Assembly (NCBI GenBank): GCA_937936275.1
Contig: CALHCJ010000112.1
Location: 1 to 60,282 of the forward strand
Direction of reading: 5' to 3'
DNA length: 60,282 nucleotides
Source of the DNA: an uncultured Flavobacteriaceae bacterium
GTDB taxonomy: Bacteria > Bacteroidota > Bacteroidia > Flavobacteriales > Flavobacteriaceae
The notes beneath the pieces were generated by a model, which made no database searches, was not told where the DNA came from, and saw only the letters and a program-made list of their open reading frames with translations. A program made the position numbers and the translations under genes. Positions 26,661 to 36,547 of this stretch are shown piece after piece. The stretch's first letter is position 1; the number at the start of each line of letters is the position of its first letter.

Positions 26661-28327
26661 TGGAAAGTAGCAAGTACGTTATACGAAATAAGAAGTCAGT
26701 GCGTGATTTTATGTCTAATGCCTGTCTATGCTTGTTTCTTGCGTTTTCTTTTTTTGGATATGCCCAAGTGGATTCAAAAATCAGTTCAAAAGTAGACACT
26801 ACTTTTATTAAGATTGGAGAACAAATCATTTGGACGGTTTCCGTGGATGTGGATTCAACCGCTAATGTCGTTTTCCCCGAAGGACAAACCTTTTCGCCTT
26901 TAGAAACCGTAGAAGCATACAAAACAGATACTACGCGTAAAAAAGATAGAGTCATACTTGAGAAATCGTATGCGCTCACTCAATTTGACTCAGGCTCTTA
27001 TAAATTACCCTCGCAATTTATTGATATTAATGGCAAAGGCTTCTACACTGATTCGCTACGCATTAATGTTGCTACCGTACCCGTGGATACCTTGAACCAA
27101 AAAATGTACGATATCAAAGATTTGATAGTGGTTGAAAAAAGCATTTCAGATTGGTGGAAATGGGTTTTAGGTATTTTATTGGCGCTGGCTGTGCTAGGTG
27201 GTTTATTATACTGGTTTGTTTTTCGAAAAAAGCCATTGACTGAAGAAGAACAAGTTGCGTTGTTACCGCCCTATGACCGCGCCCTATTAGAGTTAAAAAA
27301 GCTAGAAAATTCTAAATACTTAATTCAAGACGAGTATAAAAAATACTATTCAGAGTTAACAGATATCGTTCGTTCTTATTTGGAAGAAGATGTGCAAGTA
27401 TCAGCGCTGGAAAGTACTACAGATCAACTCATCGATAAGTTAGAAATGATGACTGATGCCGGAGAGTTAGAGTTAGATAAAGATACTATTCAACAGTTCA
27501 AACGAATTTTGCAAACCGCAGATTTAGTGAAATTCGCCAAATCAAAACCAGAGACTTCGGTTGCGGAACAAGATCGAAAATCTATTGAACAAATAGTGGT
27601 TAAAACACATGATGCATTACCTGAGCCTACAGAAGAAGAATTAATGCAACAGGCCGAATATCAAGAAGAATTAGAGCGTAAGCAACAACGCCAAAAAGTT
27701 CGTCTAGCAGTCGGCATAGTTGCGGGATTTATTGTTGCGGTCGCCGCTTTTACAATTTCCTACTTTGGTCCGAAATACGTTTGGGATACAGTTAGTGGCC
27801 ACCCTACCAAACAATTGTTGGAGGGCGAATGGATTACGAGCACCTATGGATATCCCGGTGTGAATCTTGAAGCTCCAGAAGTACTAGTACGACAAGAGAT
27901 GAAGTTACCACCCGAACTTCAGGGCACAATCAAAGAGCTTCAGGTGTTTATGTATCGAAACTCCGAGGGACTGTTGACCATTGGAACTACCTCAACATCA
28001 TTAGCAAACCCCGAAGAGGAACCCGATTACGATAAAGCCGTTGAAGGTTTTATAAAACAAATGGAAAGTAAAGGCGCTAAAAATATTATCACGAAACAAG
28101 AGGAGTTCGTAACAGTCTCTGGTGCTAAGGGCGTTAAAGTCTATGGTAGTGGTAAATTTTCAGTTCCAGAGTCAGATGACTTAGTACGTGGAAAATATAA
28201 TATTATTCTATTCGGTGGAAAAGGATTTCAAATTCAAGTCATGTTAACTTGGTTAGAAGATGACCCATACGCGCAACAAATTATAGATCGTATTTTGGCA
28301 ACGTTAGAAGTAAAATTAGAAGCTTAA
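26660..28327 (+). CDS. Bat operon membrane protein, DUF4381-like
   Basis: The 555-residue reading starts at the coupled TAATG. A later in-frame ATG at 26711 (MSNACLCLFLAFSFFGYAQ) directly precedes a signal peptide and may be the true start. An extracytoplasmic beta domain (about 38-160) is followed by a transmembrane helix (about 168-190), a cytoplasmic part, a second helix (about 350-372) and a C-terminal periplasmic domain. Proteins at this place in Bacteroidota Bat operons are poorly named. It overlaps batA by one base (TAATG). Confidence 0.82.
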   Translation: MESSKYVIRNKKSVRDFMSNACLCLFLAFSFFGYAQVDSKISSKVDTTFIKIGEQIIWTVSVDVDSTANVVFPEGQTFSPLETVEAYKTDTTRKKDRVILEKSYALTQFDSGSYKLPSQFIDINGKGFYTDSLRINVATVPVDTLNQKMYDIKDLIVVEKSISDWWKWVLGILLALAVLGGLLYWFVFRKKPLTEEEQVALLPPYDRALLELKKLENSKYLIQDEYKKYYSELTDIVRSYLEEDVQVSALESTTDQLIDKLEMMTDAGELELDKDTIQQFKRILQTADLVKFAKSKPETSVAEQDRKSIEQIVVKTHDALPEPTEEELMQQAEYQEELERKQQRQKVRLAVGIVAGFIVAVAAFTISYFGPKYVWDTVSGHPTKQLLEGEWITSTYGYPGVNLEAPEVLVRQEMKLPPELQGTIKELQVFMYRNSEGLLTIGTTSTSLANPEEEPDYDKAVEGFIKQMESKGAKNIITKQEEFVTVSGAKGVKVYGSGKFSVPESDDLVRGKYNIILFGGKGFQIQVMLTWLEDDPYAQQIIDRILATLEVKLEA

Positions 28328-29325
28328 TGTTTAAAGATATAGAATTCGCTAACCCAGATTTGTTTTGGTTGCTGTTAATGCTTCCTCTGGCTGCGCTTTG
28401 GTATTTTTTTAAACGTAAAGAGCAAACTGCATCCTTGAAAATTTCAACTATAAAAGGTTTTTCTTCGCATAGTTTTCTTCCCAAGCTAAAGCCTTTTTTA
28501 TTCATTTTAAGATTATTTGCATTGGCTGCGATTATTGTTGCCATGGCACGTCCACAAACAAAAGATGTTTCTACAAAAACAAAAACCACCGAAGGTATCG
28601 ACATTGTGATGGCAATTGATGTCTCATCGAGTATGTTGGCACGCGATTTGAAACCAAATAGATTGGCAGCTTTAAAGAAAGTGGCTGCAGATTTTATTGG
28701 AAAACGACCTAATGACCGCATTGGTCTTGTAGTCTATGCTGGTGAAGGCTATACGAAAACACCTATTACCACCGATAAATCCATTGTCCAGAGTGCTTTA
28801 AGAGAAATTACTTATGGTCAATTAAATGATGGTACTGCTATCGGAATGGGATTAGCAACCTCAGTAAATAGACTGAAAGAAAGTAAAGCCATTAGTAAAA
28901 TCATCATCCTTTTGACGGATGGCGTGAATAATTCAGGATTCATTGAGCCGCAAACTGCAGCCGATCTTGCCGTGGAATTTGGTATTAAAACATATACCAT
29001 AGGCTTAGGCACCAACGGAAACGCACTAACGCCAATGGCTTACAATGCAGATGGCTCATTCAAGTATGGCATGCGGCAAGTTGAAATTGACGAAGGTCTG
29101 TTAAAGGATATCGCTAACACTACAGGTGGAAAATACTTTCGAGCTACAAACAATGAAAAGTTGGAAGAGATTTACGATGAAATAAACAAACTTGAAAAAA
29201 CTGAAATTGAAGAGTTTAAATATACCAGATATGATGAAAAGTTTCGTCCTTGGGTTTTTTTAGCAGGTGGCTTGCTTTTATTAGAATGGCTATTGAGAAA
29301 TACACTATTTAGAAGTTTTATTTAG
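28327..29325 (+). CDS. batA: BatA, VWA-domain membrane protein
   Basis: This 332-residue protein has two N-terminal hydrophobic segments (about 9-25 and 58-75), then a VWA domain. The metal-ion site is DIVMAIDVSSSMLARDLKPNRL, with later ITTDKS and LLTDGVNN motifs. A C-terminal transmembrane segment near 305-325 ends the protein. Bat proteins form a membrane complex linked to oxidative stress tolerance in Bacteroides and to virulence or envelope functions elsewhere. It shares one base with the preceding stop and lies three bases from batB. Confidence 0.93.
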   Translation: MFKDIEFANPDLFWLLLMLPLAALWYFFKRKEQTASLKISTIKGFSSHSFLPKLKPFLFILRLFALAAIIVAMARPQTKDVSTKTKTTEGIDIVMAIDVSSSMLARDLKPNRLAALKKVAADFIGKRPNDRIGLVVYAGEGYTKTPITTDKSIVQSALREITYGQLNDGTAIGMGLATSVNRLKESKAISKIIILLTDGVNNSGFIEPQTAADLAVEFGIKTYTIGLGTNGNALTPMAYNADGSFKYGMRQVEIDEGLLKDIANTTGGKYFRATNNEKLEEIYDEINKLEKTEIEEFKYTRYDEKFRPWVFLAGGLLLLEWLLRNTLFRSFI

Positions 29326-29328
29326 CAG

Positions 29329-30369
29329 ATGAGGTTAGACGAAAAAATATACTTTTACTTCTTAGCTATCATTCCAGTAATGGTTGTGCTCTTTGTATTG
29401 CTTCAAATTTGGAAAAGAAATACGCAAAAAAAGTTTGCGCACTCTCCTTTGTTAAAAAGATTAACTCCAGATAAATCTGACTTTAAATCAAGTTTAAAGT
29501 TGATCTTATTGGTACTGGCAATTTCGTTGTTAACAGTGGCTTTAGTGAATCCTAAAATCGGAACAAAACTGGAAACCGTTAAACGTGAGGGTGTTGATAT
29601 TGTTTTTGCCGTTGATGTATCTAAGAGTATGTTGGCAGAAGACATTGCTCCTAATCGATTGGAAAAAGCTAAGCGATTGGTTTCTGAAATAATTAATCAG
29701 TTAAATAGTGATAGAATAGGCATCATTGCTTACGCAGGGCAAGCGTTTCCGCAATTGCCGATTACTACTGATTACGGTGCAGCAAAAATGTTCTTGCAAA
29801 GTATGAATACAGATATGCTTACCTCACAGGGTACAGCAATTGATCAAGCTATTCAATTGGCTACTACTTTTTACGACGACGAAGAGCAAACGAATAGGGT
29901 TTTATTCATTATTTCAGATGGCGAAGATCACTCAGAAGGAACTACTTTAAAGGCAGTGGAGGAAGCTCGAGAAGAGGGTATTCGCATCTTTACTGTAGGA
30001 GTAGGAAAAACTAAAGGAGCGCCAATACCTATTAAAAGAAAAGGAGTTGTTGAAAGTTTGAAAAAGGATAATAAAGGTGAAGTCGTCATCACTAAATTAA
30101 ATGAAGTGGTTTTGGCAAGTATTGCCGACGATGGTGATGGCGTATATATTGATGGCTCAAATACTGAAAGTGCTGTAGAATTAATCAAAGAACAGCTCAA
30201 CCAAATGGATAAAACGGAATTTGAGGCAAAACAGCTTGCGGAATTCAAAGATCAATTTCAATGGTTTCTAGGTGCAGCCTTATTACTTTTATTTTTAGAC
30301 ATCTTTGTTTTAGATAGAAAGACAAAGTGGCTACGTAAATTAAATTTATTTAACGAAAAAAGAGGATAG
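29329..30369 (+). CDS. batB: BatB, VWA-domain membrane protein
   Basis: This 346-residue paralogue of BatA has N-terminal membrane helices (about 7-25 and 56-75) and the metal site DIVFAVDVSKSMLAEDIAPNRLEKAKR. ITTDYGAAKMFL and IISDGEDHSEGT complete the VWA fold, with a C-terminal helix near 305-323. BatA and BatB are thought to act together. It lies between batA and batC with gaps of 3 and 4 bases. Confidence 0.93.
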   Translation: MRLDEKIYFYFLAIIPVMVVLFVLLQIWKRNTQKKFAHSPLLKRLTPDKSDFKSSLKLILLVLAISLLTVALVNPKIGTKLETVKREGVDIVFAVDVSKSMLAEDIAPNRLEKAKRLVSEIINQLNSDRIGIIAYAGQAFPQLPITTDYGAAKMFLQSMNTDMLTSQGTAIDQAIQLATTFYDDEEQTNRVLFIISDGEDHSEGTTLKAVEEAREEGIRIFTVGVGKTKGAPIPIKRKGVVESLKKDNKGEVVITKLNEVVLASIADDGDGVYIDGSNTESAVELIKEQLNQMDKTEFEAKQLAEFKDQFQWFLGAALLLLFLDIFVLDRKTKWLRKLNLFNEKRG

Positions 30370-30373
30370 TATC

Positions 30374-31210
30374 ATGAATAAGATGATTTTACTTTTTGTT
30401 TTACTACTTGGTTATTTTTCTTTTGCCCAAGACGAGGAGAAAGAAAAAGCAAAAGCCTTAAGTGCCTCTACTGATCTTACTTGGGAGGCTAATAAAGAAC
30501 TTTCTGAAGAAAACTTTATAGAAGCAGAAGTCAACTATAGGAAGGCAATATCTAAAAGTGATGAAAACGTTGCTGCACCATTCAATTTAGGTAACGCTTA
30601 TTACAATAAGGAAACATATGGCGAAGCTTTTGGTCGTTTCAAAAAAGCTGGTGAATTAGCAACAGATAAAAAAAGTAAGCATAAGGCGTATCATAATATG
30701 GGTAACGTATTCATGAAACGTAAAGAATATGCGAAAGCTGTGGAAGGTTATAAAGAGGCATTACGCAATGATCCTACAGATGAAGAAACAAGATATAATT
30801 TGGCCTTAGCTAAAGAGATGCTTAAAAAGCAACAAGACGAACAAAAAGACGACAAAAACGACGAGAATAAAGACAAAGACGAACAAAAAGATAAAGACAA
30901 AAACAAGGATCAAAAGGAAGGCGACGACGGTGACAAAGACAAAGACGATAAGAAAGACGAAGGAGATAAAGGAGACAAAGAGAAAGATGAAAATAAAGAG
31001 GGTGATGGCGATAAAAAAGAGAAAGAAAATAAAAAACCTGAGGAAGGTGATCAAAAAGAAAAGCCTCAGCAACCAAGACCCAATCAGCTGTCAAAACAAC
31101 AAATTCAAAATTTGTTAGACGCGATGCAAAATGAAGAGAAAAAAGTACAAGAGAAAATAGACGCCCAAAAAGTAAAAGGGGTTAAAGTCAAAAATGAAAA
31201 AGACTGGTAA
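30374..31210 (+). CDS. batC: BatC, TPR protein with a very highly charged C-terminal half
   Basis: This 278-residue protein has a signal peptide (about 1-19), TPR repeats (about 40-145; FNLGNAYYNKETYGEAFGRFKKA, YHNMGNVFMKRKEYAKAVEGYKEAL), then an extremely Lys/Asp/Glu-rich segment (about 152-235) that must be disordered. A short C-terminal helix with NQLSKQQIQNLLDAMQNEE closes it. The charged block makes long antisense open frames on the minus strand, which I discount. It probably scaffolds the Bat complex on the periplasmic face. Confidence 0.9.
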   Translation: MNKMILLFVLLLGYFSFAQDEEKEKAKALSASTDLTWEANKELSEENFIEAEVNYRKAISKSDENVAAPFNLGNAYYNKETYGEAFGRFKKAGELATDKKSKHKAYHNMGNVFMKRKEYAKAVEGYKEALRNDPTDEETRYNLALAKEMLKKQQDEQKDDKNDENKDKDEQKDKDKNKDQKEGDDGDKDKDDKKDEGDKGDKEKDENKEGDGDKKEKENKKPEEGDQKEKPQQPRPNQLSKQQIQNLLDAMQNEEKKVQEKIDAQKVKGVKVKNEKDW

Positions 31211-31215
31211 TTTCC

Positions 31216-32991
31216 ATGAAGTTTAAAAAATATCTCATACTAGTTTCGGCACTTTTTCTTTCGATTTCTTCGATGGCACAAGATACAGATGCTGTCACTT
31301 TTGAAATGTTGGTCAGTAAAGAAAAGCTCGGTATTAATGAGCGACTTCGTGTAGACTTTAAAATGAACAAAGATGGTGATAACTTCGTGCCACCTGATTT
31401 TTCTGGTTTTCGAGTTCTTATGGGTCCATCTCAATCTATAAGCTCCTCATGGATTAATGGTGTACGTAGTTATTCCAAGACATATTCATATACTTTAGCC
31501 CCTAACGCTCGCGGTAAGTTTCGAATTAAACAAGCGTCCATAGATATTGGTGGAAAAACCTATAAGTCACTAGCTAAAAATATTGAAGTGACAGCCGCCG
31601 TTGACAAACCCAATGGTCAAATGACGGTTGACGATGTTGCTGACGAGAGTCTACATTTAGTTGCTGAAGTTTCTAAAACGAGCCCATTTTTGAATGAGGC
31701 TATTACTGTTGTCTATAAACTATATTTTAGTGCTAATGTGGGTATCTCTAACTACCGTGCCTTAGACAATCCGAAGTATAATAATTTTTGGAGTCAAGAC
31801 ATTCCGGTTTCGAGGTTAAGTGCTCAAAATGGAACCTTTAAAGGAAAACCTTTTCGCTATGTTGTTTTAAAGCGAGTTGTCTTATATCCTCAAAAATCTG
31901 GGGAGCTTGAAATTGAACCCCTCTCGTTAGATGTGACGGTAGATGTTCTTACCAATAAGAGAGACTTTTTTGGAGGTCGCATCTATTCACAAACAAATAA
32001 AACAGTATCGGCAGGCAAACGTGCCATTAACGTAAAGGCACTTCCAACAAATGGAAAACCTGCTGATTTTGGTGGGGCCGTCGGAAGCTTTGATTTTTCG
32101 GTAACCACAAGTAAAACGAAGTTAAACGCTTCAGAATCACTTCAAGCCAAAGTAGAAATCACCGGTAAGGGAAACTTAAAACTGTTTCAACTGCCTGAAC
32201 CCAATCTGCCAAGTGCATTGGAAGTATACGAGCCTGAGTTTGATGAAAAGGTAAGAACTACACTATCAGGAATGCAAGGCAAGGTGAGTAACAATTATAC
32301 TATCGTACCTTCGTTTAAAGGTAAATATCCTATACCAAGTATTTCGTTTAGTTATTTTGATCCAAAGGCGGAGAAGTATAAAACGCTTTCTTCTGACGAA
32401 ATTGTCATTGATGTCATTCAAGGACCATCAAACGGCGAAGTTGCCAATAAGGTGGGGGCAAATAACAAGCAATCGGTTCTCACAGCTGGTAACACTTTTA
32501 GCTTTATAAAGACCACTACAAATTTATCAGCCATAAACAATCCGTATTTCTTTGGATCTACTAGTTTTTATCTTTGGTTGCTTTTGCCCTTACTGTTGAT
32601 TCCAATAGCTATTTTATTAGGCAAGAAACGCAAAGCTATGGCGGGTGATGTGGTCGGAAACAAAATAAGAAGAGCCAATAAGTTAGCTCGTAGATATTTG
32701 TCAGCTGCTAAAAAATCTTTGGGTAACAAAGAATCTTTTTATGTTGCTTTAGAAAAAGGTTTACATAATTACCTGAAAGCTAAACTTAAAATTGAAACCT
32801 CTGAATTTAGTAAAGACAAAATTACCGCCTTACTACGTGAGAAAGAAGTTGACCAAACCACTCAAAATGGTTTTATAAACCTGCTTAAGAATTGTGAAAT
32901 GGCACGTTATAGTCCATTTTCAGATGTACAGATGCAGCAAGACTATGACAAAGCCAGTGAAGTAATTTCGTATTTAGATAAACAGTTGTAA
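31216..32991 (+). CDS. batD: BatD, membrane protein
   Basis: This 591-residue protein has a signal peptide (ending SSMAQ, about residue 22) and repeated beta-sandwich domains. The first is VTFEMLVSKEKLGINERLRVDFKM, followed by ESLHLVAEVSKTSPFLNEAITVVYKLYF, the repeat units expected of BatD/oxygen-tolerance proteins. One transmembrane helix lies near 452-472, with a basic cytoplasmic tail after it. It lies five bases after batC and two before batE. Confidence 0.92.
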   Translation: MKFKKYLILVSALFLSISSMAQDTDAVTFEMLVSKEKLGINERLRVDFKMNKDGDNFVPPDFSGFRVLMGPSQSISSSWINGVRSYSKTYSYTLAPNARGKFRIKQASIDIGGKTYKSLAKNIEVTAAVDKPNGQMTVDDVADESLHLVAEVSKTSPFLNEAITVVYKLYFSANVGISNYRALDNPKYNNFWSQDIPVSRLSAQNGTFKGKPFRYVVLKRVVLYPQKSGELEIEPLSLDVTVDVLTNKRDFFGGRIYSQTNKTVSAGKRAINVKALPTNGKPADFGGAVGSFDFSVTTSKTKLNASESLQAKVEITGKGNLKLFQLPEPNLPSALEVYEPEFDEKVRTTLSGMQGKVSNNYTIVPSFKGKYPIPSISFSYFDPKAEKYKTLSSDEIVIDVIQGPSNGEVANKVGANNKQSVLTAGNTFSFIKTTTNLSAINNPYFFGSTSFYLWLLLPLLLIPIAILLGKKRKAMAGDVVGNKIRRANKLARRYLSAAKKSLGNKESFYVALEKGLHNYLKAKLKIETSEFSKDKITALLREKEVDQTTQNGFINLLKNCEMARYSPFSDVQMQQDYDKASEVISYLDKQL

Positions 32992-32993
32992 TT

Positions 32994-33752
32994 ATGAGGA
33001 ACATATTTACATTCATTCTAATTCTTTTTATGTTTTCTGTTAAAGCGCAGGGCGAAGCCTTATTTAATACCGCTACTGATGCTTATAACGCGGGTGATTA
33101 CAATAAGGCAATTGAAAATTACTTAGAGATTATTGAAGATGGTCAACACTCAGCAGAACTATATTTTAATTTGGGTAATTCCTATTACAAATTGAACCAA
33201 GTGGCACCTAGTATTTATTATTATGAAAAGGCACTTTTGCTAAAGCCCAATGATTCTGAGATCAAGAATAATTTGTCCTATGCCCAAAATATGACCTTAG
33301 ATGCTATCGAAGTTATGCCCGAAACAGGATTCTCCAAAATTTACGCTGATATCGTACAATTCTTATCTTTTGACCAGTGGGCATATACAGCAATAGTCTT
33401 TATACTATTGTTCGTACTCTTATATATTGGTTTCTATTACTTCAAATATGCTACCCAAAAACGAATTGCTTTTATTACAAGTATTGTTTCACTCTTTGTT
33501 GCCATTGTTTCAGTCGTTTTTGCTTTTCTACAATTTTCAGACTATAAAGAAGACCAACCTGCGATCGTATTCGACGACGAGGTCAAGGTTACGTCGGAGC
33601 CTAATAAAAGAGGTCAAGCCGTTTTTACCCTGCATGAAGGCACCAAATTGAATGTGCTTGAAGAATTAGAGGAGTATAAGAAAATACGTATAGCAGATGG
33701 TCAAACAGGTTGGCTTACTTCCGATAGTATAAGGTTATTGAAAGATTTTTAA
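32994..33752 (+). CDS. batE: BatE, TPR and SH3-like protein
   Basis: This 252-residue protein has a signal peptide (about 1-17), two TPR units (AYNAGDYNKAIENYLEIIEDG; LYFNLGNSYYKLNQVAPSIYYYEKALLLKP) and two transmembrane helices (about 126-146 and 157-177). It ends in an SH3b-like domain (DEVKVTSEPNKRGQAVFTLHEGTKLNVLEELEEYKKIRIADGQTGWL). This is the usual last gene of the Bat operon. Confidence 0.92.
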   Translation: MRNIFTFILILFMFSVKAQGEALFNTATDAYNAGDYNKAIENYLEIIEDGQHSAELYFNLGNSYYKLNQVAPSIYYYEKALLLKPNDSEIKNNLSYAQNMTLDAIEVMPETGFSKIYADIVQFLSFDQWAYTAIVFILLFVLLYIGFYYFKYATQKRIAFITSIVSLFVAIVSVVFAFLQFSDYKEDQPAIVFDDEVKVTSEPNKRGQAVFTLHEGTKLNVLEELEEYKKIRIADGQTGWLTSDSIRLLKDF

Positions 33753-33814
33753 AATTTATTAACAGAAAAATAATAGTATTACTCTTATATTAGTCTTCTA
33801 TTATTTAGGTTTTT

Positions 33815-34099
33815 ATGAAATCATCTGTTTTAGTCATATTGACAATGCTCTTAACCATGGCCATTTTAGCCCCATCGGTTATTATGTTGGTCAATATTGA
33901 CGAGAAAGCGATCACTTTTGATTTCAATGAGGAGGATAAAAAGGAGGTAAACGATAAAGAATTTTTTCTCGATTCTAGTTTTCAAACGTTAAGACAACAA
34001 CAAATAAAGGAAAATAACTCACTGATTAATTTCTATTTAGAACGCACCTATCAAACTTCTCTGTTTGTATTTCTTCCTCCTCCGCGAACCACTATCTAG
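33815..34099 (+). CDS. Small membrane-anchored hypothetical protein
   Basis: This 94-residue protein has one N-terminal hydrophobic segment (about 4-27, with MLLTMAILAPSVIMLVN) followed by a short acidic domain (FDFNEEDKKEVNDKEFF). It could be a single-pass protein or a cleaved exported one. The C-terminus ends in a proline-rich FVFLPPPRTTI. No family recognised. It sits between the Bat operon and the first SulP transporter, 65 bases upstream of the transporter. An inverted repeat (AATAATAG/CTATTATT) lies in its upstream region. Confidence 0.55.
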   Translation: MKSSVLVILTMLLTMAILAPSVIMLVNIDEKAITFDFNEEDKKEVNDKEFFLDSSFQTLRQQQIKENNSLINFYLERTYQTSLFVFLPPPRTTI

Positions 34100-34164
34100 C
34101 TCACTTGTTTATTCAATTAACTAACCTATCTTCATTTTCTTGAAAGTTTTAAAAAACTATACAT

Positions 34165-35745
34165 ATGTTTAAATATTTAAAAAACGACCTGCCTGCCAGT
34201 ATCGTAGTATTTTTTGTGGCATTACCGCTTTGTTTAGGTATTGCTTTGGCTAGTGGTGCACCTTTATTTTCTGGTCTTATAGCTGGTATTATTGGTGGTA
34301 TAATCGTAGGTGCCTTAAGTGGATCTCAAATTGGTGTAAGTGGTCCAGCAGCGGGGTTGGCAGCAATAGTGTTAACCGCAATAGGTGCTTTGGGGGGATT
34401 TGAGAACTTTCTTCTAGCAGTAGTTCTAGGAGGGGCGATTCAACTAGGTTTCGGTATTCTCAAGGCGGGTATTATCGGGTATTACTTTCCATCATCGGTA
34501 ATTAAAGGAATGCTTACAGGTATAGGAATTATTATTATTTTAAAACAGATTCCTCATTTCTTTGGATATGACCCTGATCCAGAGGGTGATTTCGCTTTCT
34601 TTCAGGTAGATGGCGAAAATACTTTTTCAGAAATCTTAGAAACTTTTAATAATATAAGTCCTGGTGCCACTTTGATAGCGATAATAGGATTGGCTATTTT
34701 GCTACTTTGGAGCAATGTTTTATCCAAAAAGGGAAAGATTTTTCAGCTTGTGCAAGGACCGTTAGTGGCCGTGGTCTTAGGTATTGTTTTTTATAACCTA
34801 ACCAAAGGTAGTGACATGTGGGGCATCTCGTCCGAACATCTGGTAAGTGTACCTGTTCCTAAAGATGCTTCCTCGTTCCTAGCTCAATTTAGTTTCCCTA
34901 ATTTTGGTGCGATAACCAATCCACAAATATGGGTTACAGCCTTTACTATCGCGCTAGTAGCGAGCTTAGAAACACTTCTATGTGTTGAAGCAACCGACAA
35001 GCTAGATCCTGAAAAAAGGGTTACACCGACTAATCGTGAATTATTGGCTCAAGGCACCGGTAACATTATTTCAGGAATGATCGGTGGTCTGCCTATTACA
35101 CAGGTCATTGTAAGAAGTTCAGCAAATATTCAATCAGGAGGAAAAAGTAAAATGTCAGCTATCATTCACGGGTTTTTTCTTTTAATTTCTGTTATGCTAA
35201 TTCCGACCTTGTTAAATATGATTCCTCTTTCTGTATTGGCGGCAATATTATTTATAGTGGGATTCAAGCTTGCAAAACCATCCCTTTTCAAAACCATGTA
35301 TAAGCTTGGCTGGAAACAATTTCTCCCATTTATTGTTACCGTTCTCGGAATTGTTTTCACTGATCTATTGATCGGTATCGGGCTGGGTCTGGCCGTAGGA
35401 ATCGTTGTGATTTTGGTAAAAAGTTATCAAAATTCGTATTTCCTCCATATGGAAGGAGAAGATGTCGATGACGGAAAAATAAAAATGACTCTAGCGGAGG
35501 AGGTAACATTTTTTAATAAAGGAGCAATACTAAAGCAGTTAGATAGTTTACCTGAAAACTCCTATCTTGAACTCGATGTACGGAAGACGAGATATCTAGA
35601 TAATGACATCATTGAAATTCTTGAAGATTTTGCCAGTAAGGCTAAAAATCGCAACATAGACATCAAGTTAATTTCTGAACGTGGAACGGTAGAAAACCCT
35701 CCAAGTTATATAGAGTTTTTCAAACTAAGACCTAAGACCACTTAG
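34165..35745 (+). CDS. SulP-family anion transporter (likely bicarbonate) with STAS-like tail
   Basis: This 526-residue protein has about 12 membrane helices. It shows the SulP signatures PASIVVFFVALPLCLGIALASGAPLFSGLIAGIIGGIIVGALSGSQIGVSGPAAG and, later, LETLLCVEATDKLDP. A STAS-like domain covers about 440-515 (LELDVRKTRYLDNDIIEILEDFA). SulP proteins exchange or take up sulfate, bicarbonate and related anions. The immediately following beta-carbonic anhydrase (36 bases) argues for bicarbonate. Substrate is inferred. Confidence 0.9.
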   Translation: MFKYLKNDLPASIVVFFVALPLCLGIALASGAPLFSGLIAGIIGGIIVGALSGSQIGVSGPAAGLAAIVLTAIGALGGFENFLLAVVLGGAIQLGFGILKAGIIGYYFPSSVIKGMLTGIGIIIILKQIPHFFGYDPDPEGDFAFFQVDGENTFSEILETFNNISPGATLIAIIGLAILLLWSNVLSKKGKIFQLVQGPLVAVVLGIVFYNLTKGSDMWGISSEHLVSVPVPKDASSFLAQFSFPNFGAITNPQIWVTAFTIALVASLETLLCVEATDKLDPEKRVTPTNRELLAQGTGNIISGMIGGLPITQVIVRSSANIQSGGKSKMSAIIHGFFLLISVMLIPTLLNMIPLSVLAAILFIVGFKLAKPSLFKTMYKLGWKQFLPFIVTVLGIVFTDLLIGIGLGLAVGIVVILVKSYQNSYFLHMEGEDVDDGKIKMTLAEEVTFFNKGAILKQLDSLPENSYLELDVRKTRYLDNDIIEILEDFASKAKNRNIDIKLISERGTVENPPSYIEFFKLRPKTT

Positions 35746-35781
35746 TTTAGGGTTATTACAATACTTTTAAAATAAAAAATA

Positions 35782-36408
35782 ATGAAAGCACACACTAAAG
35801 AGACACAGGCTTCAATAACACCTGATGCCGCTATAACACTTTTAAAAGAAGGCAATCAAAGATTTGTTGCAAACAAAAAAGCCGATCGTAACCTTTTAGA
35901 CCAAGTAAACGATACAGCATCGGGGCAATATCCTTTCGCGACGGTTTTAAGCTGTATTGATTCGAGAGTATCCGCAGAACTTATTTTCGATCAGGGAGTT
36001 GGCGATATTTTTAGCGCTAGAGTGGCAGGCAATATTGTCAATGAAGATCTCTTAGGTAGTATCGAATTTGCCTGTAAACTGGCGGGCACTAAGGTCGTGG
36101 TGATTTTAGGTCATACCGCTTGTGGTGCGGTCAAGGGCGCGTGTGATGATGCAAAATTAGGAAACCTTACGACCCTTTTACATAAGATTAAGCCTGCAGT
36201 AAAAGCTGTTTCAGAGCCTGCTGATTCAAGCCTAAGAAATTCTAAGAATATCGACTTTGTAAATGAGGTTGCAATGAAAAATATAGCTTTAACTATTGAA
36301 GATACCCGCAGTTTGAGTCCAGTTTTGAAGGATATGGAAGATAACGGAGAAATTAAAATAGTTGGTGCTATGTACGACATCAATAATGGTAAGGTAACCT
36401 TTCTATAA
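35782..36408 (+). CDS. Beta-class carbonic anhydrase
   Basis: This 208-residue cytoplasmic enzyme interconverts CO2 and bicarbonate. The zinc ligands and catalytic pair of beta-carbonic anhydrases are all visible: Cys58, Asp60 and Arg62 in SCIDSRVS, and His111 and Cys114 in GHTACGAVKGA. There is no signal peptide. Its place directly behind a SulP transporter gene suggests a coupled bicarbonate uptake and use module. A strong terminator follows. Confidence 0.95.
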   Translation: MKAHTKETQASITPDAAITLLKEGNQRFVANKKADRNLLDQVNDTASGQYPFATVLSCIDSRVSAELIFDQGVGDIFSARVAGNIVNEDLLGSIEFACKLAGTKVVVILGHTACGAVKGACDDAKLGNLTTLLHKIKPAVKAVSEPADSSLRNSKNIDFVNEVAMKNIALTIEDTRSLSPVLKDMEDNGEIKIVGAMYDINNGKVTFL

Positions 36409-36431
36409 AAATGGTTTATGTCAAATAGTTC

Positions 36432-36465
36432 AAGAGCCGATTGTTTCAACAATCGGCTCTTTTAT
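36432..36465. terminator. Intrinsic terminator after carbonic anhydrase
   Basis: AAGAGCCGATTGTT (from 36432) pairs perfectly with AACAATCGGCTCTT around a two- to three-base loop, followed by TTTT. Confidence 0.9.
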
Positions 36466-36498
36466 AAAGTATAATAGTTAATGTTTTATTTTCTTCCG

Positions 36499-36529
36499 TT
36501 TAAAAGCTAATTATAAAGTTTTAAATTTG
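36499..36529 (+). promoter_or_regulatory. Promoter of pheS
   Basis: TTTA (36499-36502), 19 bases, then TAAATTTG (36522-36529) matches the Bacteroidota TTTG-N19-TANNTTTG pattern with one mismatch. It lies 18 bases before the pheS ATG. Confidence 0.55.
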
Positions 36530-36547
36530 CTGGCTTAGTGAACCGTC

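Noticed and set aside
30806-31118. Long antisense and shifted open frames over batC
   Set aside because: They arise from the Lys/Asp/Glu-rich codon composition; translations are low-complexity hydrophobic or basic runs.
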